This document shows positions 27,280 to 32,629 of a stretch of 32,629 bases of DNA, one piece after another. Each line of letters opens with the position of its first letter. Position 1 is the stretch's first letter. The position numbers and the translations under genes were made by a program. Origin of the DNA: Clostridiales bacterium (GTDB lineage Bacteria > Bacillota > Clostridia > Christensenellales > DTU072). The stretch covers positions 1 through 32,629 of the forward strand of contig DUUO01000021.1 in NCBI GenBank assembly GCA_012841525.1, read 5' to 3'. The notes beneath the pieces are model-generated. The model saw only the letters and a list, made by a program, of their open reading frames with translations. It searched no databases and was not told where the DNA came from.

Positions 27280-29007
27280 ATGTTAATTTCAAAATTAGTA
27301 GGTGAAAGATCTAAAACAACCCCTTCAGATGCTCAATTTACAAGTCATGCATTTATGCTAAGAGCAGGATTTATGAAGCAAGTTTCAAACGGTATTTGGA
27401 CACTTACCATGCCTGCAAAGAGAATTGCAAATAAAATTGAGACAATTATAAGAGAGGAAATGGATTTAATTGAAGGGCAAGAATGTCTTTTTCCAGTTGT
27501 TCTTCCAAGAGATTTATTAGAGGAAAGTGGAAGATATGAATCTATTGGTCTTGAATTAGTAAGATTTAAAGATAGAAATAACAGAGATAATGTTTTAGGT
27601 ATGACACATGAAGAAGCCGCCGTTCATTTAGCAAGAAACACTGTTTCTTCATATCAGCAACTACCATTTATGATATATCAAATTCAAGCTAAATTTAGAG
27701 ATGAAGCAAGATCAAGAGGTGGCCTTATTAGGGTAAGAGAATTTACTATGAAAGATGCTTATTCATTTCATGAAACTCAGGAGGATTTAGAAAAATACTA
27801 TAAAAGAGTTTATGATTCATATATTAAAATATTTAAGCGTATTGGTATGAAAAACTTTATAGTAGTTCAATCTGATTCTGGGATGATGGGTGGTAGCATT
27901 GCTCATGAATATATGCTTTTAACTCCAATAGGCGAAGATAGTATCGTAATATGTAATAATTGTGGTTACAAATCCAATATGGAAGTTGCAATTTCGAAAA
28001 GAGACGAAATTGAAGATGAGGATTTACAGCCTATAGAAAAAGTTTATACTGGTGATGCTAAAGAAATTTCAGAGGTTGTTGAAAATCTTAAGTTAAAAGA
28101 TAATTCAAAAACATTAAAAGCCGTTGTATTTAATATAAAAGGTGATTTAAAAGCAAATGTTTTGTGTTTCATTAGAGGAGATTTAGAAGTAAATGAAGCA
28201 AAACTTAAAAAAATTGTTAAAAAAGATATAGTTCCTGCTTCGTTAGAAGATAGTAATTTAATTGCTGGAAATATTGGTCCTGTTGGGTTAAAAGAAGATA
28301 AGAATTTAATAATAGTTTATGATAATTCGGTTAAGGGACTTAAAAATGTTGTAGTTGGTGCAAATGAAAATGAATACCATTTTATAAATGCATGTGAAGG
28401 TAGGGATTTTGTTATTGATAAAACTTATGACATTTCAAAAGTTCAAGCTGGTGAAAAATGTAGTGTATGCGGATCGCCTTTAAGTATTGAAAATGGAATT
28501 GAAATTGGAAATATATTTCAATTAGGAACTAGGTATACAGAAACTATGAATATGAATGTTTTAGACAAAACAGGTAAAACATTTCATCCAATAATGGGTT
28601 GTTATGGTATTGGAGTTGGCAGGGCAATGGCTTCAGTTGCTGAAGAAAAATCGGATGATTTTGGTTTAGTATGGCCAATGTCGATTGCTCCTTGGCATGT
28701 ATATCTTTGTCCAATTAAATTTAATGATGCTGAAATTCATGCAAAAACTTTAGAGATATATAAGACATTAAACGAAAATGGAATTGAAGTTTTGCTTGAT
28801 GATAGAGATGTGTCTCCAGGATTTAAGTTTGCAGATTGTGATTTAATGGGGATTCCAATAAGAGTTGTAGTTAGCAAAAAGCTTCTAGAAAAAAACGAAC
28901 TAGAAATTCAACTAAGAGAAACTAAGGAAAGGTTTAATGTTCCAATAAATAGCATTGTTCCAAAAATTCGGCAAATTATTGAAGATTCAATAAAAACAAA
29001 TGATTAA
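27280..29007 (+). CDS. proS: Prolyl-tRNA synthetase
   Basis: 575 residues, a class II synthetase that charges tRNA-Pro with proline in the cytoplasm. Motif 1 lies around residues 30-60 (GFMKQVSNGIWTLTMPAKR). Motif 2 is FRDEARSRGGLIRVREFTM near residue 138. An editing (INS) domain follows at about residues 220-410, flanked by CNNC and CSVC pairs. Motif 3 is GCYGIGVGRAMAS near residue 440, and the anticodon-binding domain starts at about 465 (PWHVYLCPI). The INS domain and length are those of the bacterial type, which edits mischarged Ala. The ribosome site AGGAG (27270-27274) overlaps the upstream stop codon, so translation may be coupled to the lipoprotein gene. Confidence 0.97.
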   Translation: MLISKLVGERSKTTPSDAQFTSHAFMLRAGFMKQVSNGIWTLTMPAKRIANKIETIIREEMDLIEGQECLFPVVLPRDLLEESGRYESIGLELVRFKDRNNRDNVLGMTHEEAAVHLARNTVSSYQQLPFMIYQIQAKFRDEARSRGGLIRVREFTMKDAYSFHETQEDLEKYYKRVYDSYIKIFKRIGMKNFIVVQSDSGMMGGSIAHEYMLLTPIGEDSIVICNNCGYKSNMEVAISKRDEIEDEDLQPIEKVYTGDAKEISEVVENLKLKDNSKTLKAVVFNIKGDLKANVLCFIRGDLEVNEAKLKKIVKKDIVPASLEDSNLIAGNIGPVGLKEDKNLIIVYDNSVKGLKNVVVGANENEYHFINACEGRDFVIDKTYDISKVQAGEKCSVCGSPLSIENGIEIGNIFQLGTRYTETMNMNVLDKTGKTFHPIMGCYGIGVGRAMASVAEEKSDDFGLVWPMSIAPWHVYLCPIKFNDAEIHAKTLEIYKTLNENGIEVLLDDRDVSPGFKFADCDLMGIPIRVVVSKKLLEKNELEIQLRETKERFNVPINSIVPKIRQIIEDSIKTND

Positions 29008-29129
29008 ACTTTAAGAAAATTGCAAATATAAAGATTATTGAAAACTATAAAAAGGTTATCTAAGCACACAGAGTATATTTTAAAATCAAGTGATTATTTA
29101 TGTGAAAACTCTTGAATTTTAACAAAAAT

Positions 29130-31145
29130 ATGAAAACCATAAAAAAATCAACAATAATTATTCTTTTGATTTTATTGCTTTTGTTGTCTGTTCTTATGGT
29201 AAGTTGCGGTAACTCTACTAGTTCACCTAACGATACATCCAAAATTTCAAACGAAGTTGCTAAAACGAAATTAGAAAATTTTACTAATGAAAACGTTTTT
29301 AATGATATCGCTTCTTGCTTTGGTAATCTATTTTACAATGTGACAGAAGAAAAAATAAAAGAGGTTTCTCAAACTTATAAACAAGTATCTGTTGAAACTA
29401 CTTTTAAAGCAAATATTAAAAATAAGGATTTAAGACTATCGCTAATATTCAATAATGATTTAGATGATGAAAGTCACAATTGTATTTCTCTCAAAGCTGA
29501 ACATTCAAAGACAAAAGAAAATTTAATTAATTTAACTGTTTTTCAAGCTGATCCTTTTATAGAAAAGCGTCAAGAAGGTGAAGGATATAACCGAAAAGAG
29601 ATGACATATTATAATTATAATCTTAATTTTATTTTAGGCACAGAAAGTTCTTATTCAATACCATTTAGCAGCGATAAAAAATTTATTCCAATTACAAAAA
29701 AAGACGACAAAAAGACTAAGCGTCAAGAAATTACAGAAAGTGTAAATGATATTTCTAAAAGCTTAGCAGAATATTTAGTAATAGATAATAATAGAAATGG
29801 AGAATACTATAGGGGAAAAAAAGATGATTTTTACACAAGATCATATGATATTACAATTGATGTTAAAGAAACATTAATAAAACTTGCTGAAAAATTAAGA
29901 TTTGCTCAAAGCAAACCAAAAGATCATCCAATTTCACCTAATCAAAAACAAAAAATTGTTGATGCAGAAGATGCTTTAACAAGTATTTTCGGAGTGAATT
30001 TAACAGAAAGAAGATCTGAATTTGAAATAGCACAAGATGTAATTGAAAGTGGAATGCCTCCTGCAGAATTAAGGTTAATAGTTGAAGCGGAAAATATTTC
30101 AAAACCATCGGTCTATGGTGGAAAAGATGTTCGATTAAAAACATTTAAAGCAAATTTTGACGTAAAAAAAGATGAAAAGACTAAAGATAAAAATTTTAGA
30201 TTCAAGGGAGAAAGTTACAGCTCTTCGTTAGAGATGGAAATTTTTGAAAACGCATATAAAGTAAAAAAGGTTAATGAAAATTTTGATGATTCAAAACCAG
30301 TGTTTTTTGACAACAATTATATTATTGTAGAAGCAGAAGTAAAAGAGTTTAACTCATTAAAATTTGATATATTAAATGACAAAATTAAAGATAATGATGA
30401 TAAAACTACAATGCTTGAAGTTGTCGCTCAATATACGCCTAGAAATGTAGGAAATGCGCAAGATGAACAAATTAGACCATCACCATTGTTTTCTATTAGA
30501 TTATATAACAAAAGTTCTCTTACGAATCAAGAAAAAGAAGAATTATTTAGTCTATATATTAAAGATGAATTTATATATATAAATGTTTTATCTAATGAAG
30601 CCGAAGAGGGCGAAGTAAATACAAAGTGGTGGCTTGATAACGACAAAAATTTCATAGATGATTTTTTGGTTGAATTTAACAACTATTATAGAAATAGAAT
30701 GTATTTACGAAAGTTTGATGAAGAAAATGTAAGACCTGATGCTAGCGATATAATTGCGTATAACGGAAGTGCTTTAATTACAAAGTTTTTAACATATTTT
30801 TATGTAAATGGTGAAATTAATGATGATTCTCTAAATATATATATAAACGTGCCATTAATTGCTCAAACAGTTTTTCATAAAAACCCAACCCCAGTAGGTA
30901 ATGAACAAAAAACTAATTTGCACGATGATTTATTCAATATTTGGAGTGCCCAATTAGGAGAAATTCCTGAAGACACAAGGCAAAAAAAATTTATTGAACA
31001 AGGTTTTGAAGATGGATTTTTCTTTGATGAAGAATCAACTTTTGAATTATATTTTTTTAATATATCTGAATGCTTCCGTTTAGTTGAAAGTGCTGAGGGA
31101 TATAAAATTTGTGATGATGGAGCAAGTTTGGACAAATTAGATTAG
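29130..31145 (+). CDS. Large lipoprotein of unknown function
   Basis: 671 residues from ATG 29130; a TTG at 29112 would add six residues (NFNKN) but neither start has a ribosome site. MKTIKKS and a hydrophobic stretch end in LMVSC, an acceptable lipobox with Met at -3, so it is probably a membrane-anchored surface protein. The mature part is charged and rich in Lys, Glu, Asp and Asn, with alternating strand-like segments and no motif I know. A basic region (KKDDKKTKRQE) lies near residue 195. No transport or enzyme signature is seen. It is separated from proS by 104 bases and may have its own promoter. A mobile element lies downstream, so the neighbourhood has been disturbed on that side. Confidence 0.75.
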   Translation: MKTIKKSTIIILLILLLLLSVLMVSCGNSTSSPNDTSKISNEVAKTKLENFTNENVFNDIASCFGNLFYNVTEEKIKEVSQTYKQVSVETTFKANIKNKDLRLSLIFNNDLDDESHNCISLKAEHSKTKENLINLTVFQADPFIEKRQEGEGYNRKEMTYYNYNLNFILGTESSYSIPFSSDKKFIPITKKDDKKTKRQEITESVNDISKSLAEYLVIDNNRNGEYYRGKKDDFYTRSYDITIDVKETLIKLAEKLRFAQSKPKDHPISPNQKQKIVDAEDALTSIFGVNLTERRSEFEIAQDVIESGMPPAELRLIVEAENISKPSVYGGKDVRLKTFKANFDVKKDEKTKDKNFRFKGESYSSSLEMEIFENAYKVKKVNENFDDSKPVFFDNNYIIVEAEVKEFNSLKFDILNDKIKDNDDKTTMLEVVAQYTPRNVGNAQDEQIRPSPLFSIRLYNKSSLTNQEKEELFSLYIKDEFIYINVLSNEAEEGEVNTKWWLDNDKNFIDDFLVEFNNYYRNRMYLRKFDEENVRPDASDIIAYNGSALITKFLTYFYVNGEINDDSLNIYINVPLIAQTVFHKNPTPVGNEQKTNLHDDLFNIWSAQLGEIPEDTRQKKFIEQGFEDGFFFDEESTFELYFFNISECFRLVESAEGYKICDDGASLDKLD

Positions 31146-31223
31146 GAAATTAATAATAAATAACCTTAACTTTTAATAAATTTTCTAACTAAACTCTAAA
31201 TTAATACAATTATGTAAAAAAAC

Positions 31224-31255
31224 AGGCAAATTTGTCAATAATTTGCCTTTTTTTT
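31224..31255 (+). terminator. Rho-independent terminator before transposase
   Basis: AGGCAAAT (31224-31231) pairs perfectly with ATTTGCCT (31241-31248) around a nine-base loop and is followed by eight T. It ends transcription from the lipoprotein side and shields the transposase from read-through. Confidence 0.85.
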
Positions 31256-31257
31256 GC

Positions 31258-31285
31258 TTGACATTTTTGTTTTTAGTTATACAAT
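31258..31285 (+). promoter_or_regulatory. Transposase promoter
   Basis: A consensus TTGACA (31258-31263), 16 bases, then TACAAT (31280-31285, five of six). The start near 31292 leaves a short leader with GAGAGG (31309-31314) five bases before the ATG at 31320. Confidence 0.65.
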
Positions 31286-31294
31286 ATAACTAAA
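31272..31294. promoter_or_regulatory. Perfect palindrome over transposase -10 (possible operator)
   Basis: TTTAGTTATA-CAA-TATAACTAAA: two perfect 10-base arms around three bases, covering the -10 element and the predicted start. The position is that of an operator; it could alternatively form a hairpin in RNA read from further upstream. Confidence 0.5.
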
Positions 31295-31319
31295 GAATAA
31301 ACATTGTTGAGAGGTCGTT

Positions 31320-32629
31320 ATGGCATACAAAAATATGAGGGTAGAATTACCTAAAAAAATTAAAGTTTTAAGAAGAAATGGACATGAATATGTCTGGCAT
31401 ATTGAATCTAGCGAATATCAAAAAGATAAACAATACAATATCGATAAAAGAGTAATGATTGGCAAAATTGATCCAAAAGATAAAACAAAATTAATACCTA
31501 ATGCTAACTATTTCAAATACTATCAATCTTTAGATATAGAATATGTTGAACCAACAAATGCTTTTAGTGATACTGTCTCAATTGGTGCTTTTATTGTTTT
31601 AAATAAAATAATTCAGGATTTTAATCTTGATAATATTCTTCAAAACATTTTTCCGACTAAATCAGAACTTATGATGTCTTTAATTAACTACTACATTGAT
31701 GCTGGAAGTACAGTTCATCAACAACTTGAGAAATGGGCTTTTAACAATATGATATACAACAAACATATTTACTCAGAGGCTACAATATCAAATTTGTTTA
31801 ATAAAGACATAACTGTAGACTCAATAAATGATTTTTTAGATGTGTGGAATAAGCAACTGAGAATGACACAAGGTACTGATGAAGCCATAATTTCAATAGA
31901 CTCTACTAATATGAATATACATTCTAATGATATCTCTATTGCTGAATATGGAAAGCCAAAATATGACGAAGGGTTGCCACAAATTAACATATCATATGCT
32001 ATGGATCAAGCAACAGGAAAGCCTTTGTTTTATGACTTGTTCCCTGGCTCAATAACTGACCAAGTGCAATTTAAGCAAATGTGTGATAAGGCAAAAGCCT
32101 ATGGATACAAGAATTTAACTTTTGTATTGGACAAAGGATATTTTATACAAAACAATATTGATAGTATCTGCAAATCAAATTATCACTACATAATTATGGA
32201 TAGAGAATATAACAATAATTTGAAGAAAATTAGAACTGAATATAAAAACGAATTGGCAAATAATCCGCAATATTACATAACCCCTAAAGTCTCTGGCACA
32301 AAATTAAAAGCAACAATTTTCCAAGAATTACCAAAACAATATGTTTACTTGTATTTCAACGATACAAAAGCCGCTGCTGAAAAAATAATATACAATGAGA
32401 AAATTGAAAACTTTAAGTGTAATTTACAAAATGTTAAAAAAATCAATGATGGTATTTTAAAAACCTATTCTAAATATTTGAATTTTAATACAGATAGTAA
32501 TGGCAAAATCTTATCTATTGAAATTAATCGTGAAACACAACAAAAGATATATGATAATGCTGGTTTGTTTGTTATCGTTTCAAATATGGACATGGAGCTT
32601 GATACTGTATTAGAAATGTACAAGCGTAG
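31320..32629 (+). CDS. IS4-superfamily (IS1634-like) transposase, 3' partial
   Basis: 436 full codons from ATG 31320, then the frame runs off the right edge; the final TAG of the window is out of frame (reading is AAG CGT AG-). It is a DDE transposase of the DDE_Tnp_1/IS4 type. A short N-terminal domain contains WHIESSEY. The first catalytic Asp is in ISIDSTNMN, the second in FVLDKGYF, and MDREY follows. The closing GLFVIVSNMDMELDT leads into LEMYKR, the start of the segment that in this family holds the catalytic Glu, so that residue lies just beyond the window. Best fit is the IS1634 group, by overall layout. Whether the gene is intact cannot be judged. Confidence 0.85.
   Translation, partial: MAYKNMRVELPKKIKVLRRNGHEYVWHIESSEYQKDKQYNIDKRVMIGKIDPKDKTKLIPNANYFKYYQSLDIEYVEPTNAFSDTVSIGAFIVLNKIIQDFNLDNILQNIFPTKSELMMSLINYYIDAGSTVHQQLEKWAFNNMIYNKHIYSEATISNLFNKDITVDSINDFLDVWNKQLRMTQGTDEAIISIDSTNMNIHSNDISIAEYGKPKYDEGLPQINISYAMDQATGKPLFYDLFPGSITDQVQFKQMCDKAKAYGYKNLTFVLDKGYFIQNNIDSICKSNYHYIIMDREYNNNLKKIRTEYKNELANNPQYYITPKVSGTKLKATIFQELPKQYVYLYFNDTKAAAEKIIYNEKIENFKCNLQNVKKINDGILKTYSKYLNFNTDSNGKILSIEINRETQQKIYDNAGLFVIVSNMDMELDTVLEMYKR

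Larger units (their letters stand above)
31146..32629 (+). mobile_element. Insertion sequence, left part only
   Basis: The transposase, its own promoter and a protective terminator indicate an insertion sequence that continues past the right edge. The left boundary lies somewhere between the lipoprotein stop (31145) and the promoter (31258). Terminal inverted repeats and the target duplication cannot be identified without the right end. Confidence 0.5.

Noticed and set aside
32627..32629. TAG at the last three bases taken as the transposase stop
   Set aside because: The frame from ATG 31320 reads AAG CGT AG- there, so TAG is out of frame and the gene continues beyond the window.

Overview
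The window is an AT-rich stretch of a bacterial chromosome, most likely from an uncultured low-GC Bacillota (clostridial or bacilli-like) organism. Four things point there: an SRP RNA of the large type with an Alu domain, eight tRNAs that all encode CCA, GGAGG-type ribosome binding sites with TTGACA/TATAAT promoters, and lipoproteins and surface proteins built from MBG/YDG and BspA-type leucine-rich repeats. TGA is a stop (the 18330-19031 gene ends with it), so this is the standard bacterial code and not a Mycoplasma code.

Layout. (1) Positions 1-19031 hold a four-gene surface-protein operon on the + strand. The first gene is open at the left edge and encodes more than 5,000 residues of MBG-type beta-sandwich modules, two YDG modules and a GLUG-like beta-helix tail. 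Three smaller genes follow closely. Each of their products starts with one hydrophobic segment that runs into an aromatic motif (LSWYA, YSWFV, SYALW), like the signal peptides of TasA/SipW-type matrix proteins; the last also has BspA-type repeats. A bidirectional terminator near 19057-19084 closes the operon. (2) Positions 19134-19866 hold eight tRNA genes on the - strand behind a strong promoter at 19915-19944. (3) Positions 20210-21172 (-) encode a lipoate-protein ligase that looks leaderless. (4) Positions 21673-24063 (+) encode an iron-containing alcohol dehydrogenase and the GTPase HflX, separated by a terminator that overlaps the likely hflX promoter. (5) Positions 24242-24507 are the SRP RNA. 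(6) Positions 24640-31145 hold a BspA-like LRR lipoprotein, a small lipoprotein co-transcribed with prolyl-tRNA synthetase, and a large lipoprotein of unknown function. (7) Positions 31320-32629 are the start of an IS4-superfamily transposase that runs off the right edge.

The first operon is the most interesting part. The giant protein shows nested duplication: single ~90-110 residue modules are grouped into quartets, and the quartets are repeated in tandem (two copies of one type, then one copy lacking a module and four full copies of a second type). Its link to three SipW-type-signal proteins suggests an extracellular fibre or adhesin system. That role is inferred; no assembly enzyme, sortase or signal peptidase gene is visible in the window.
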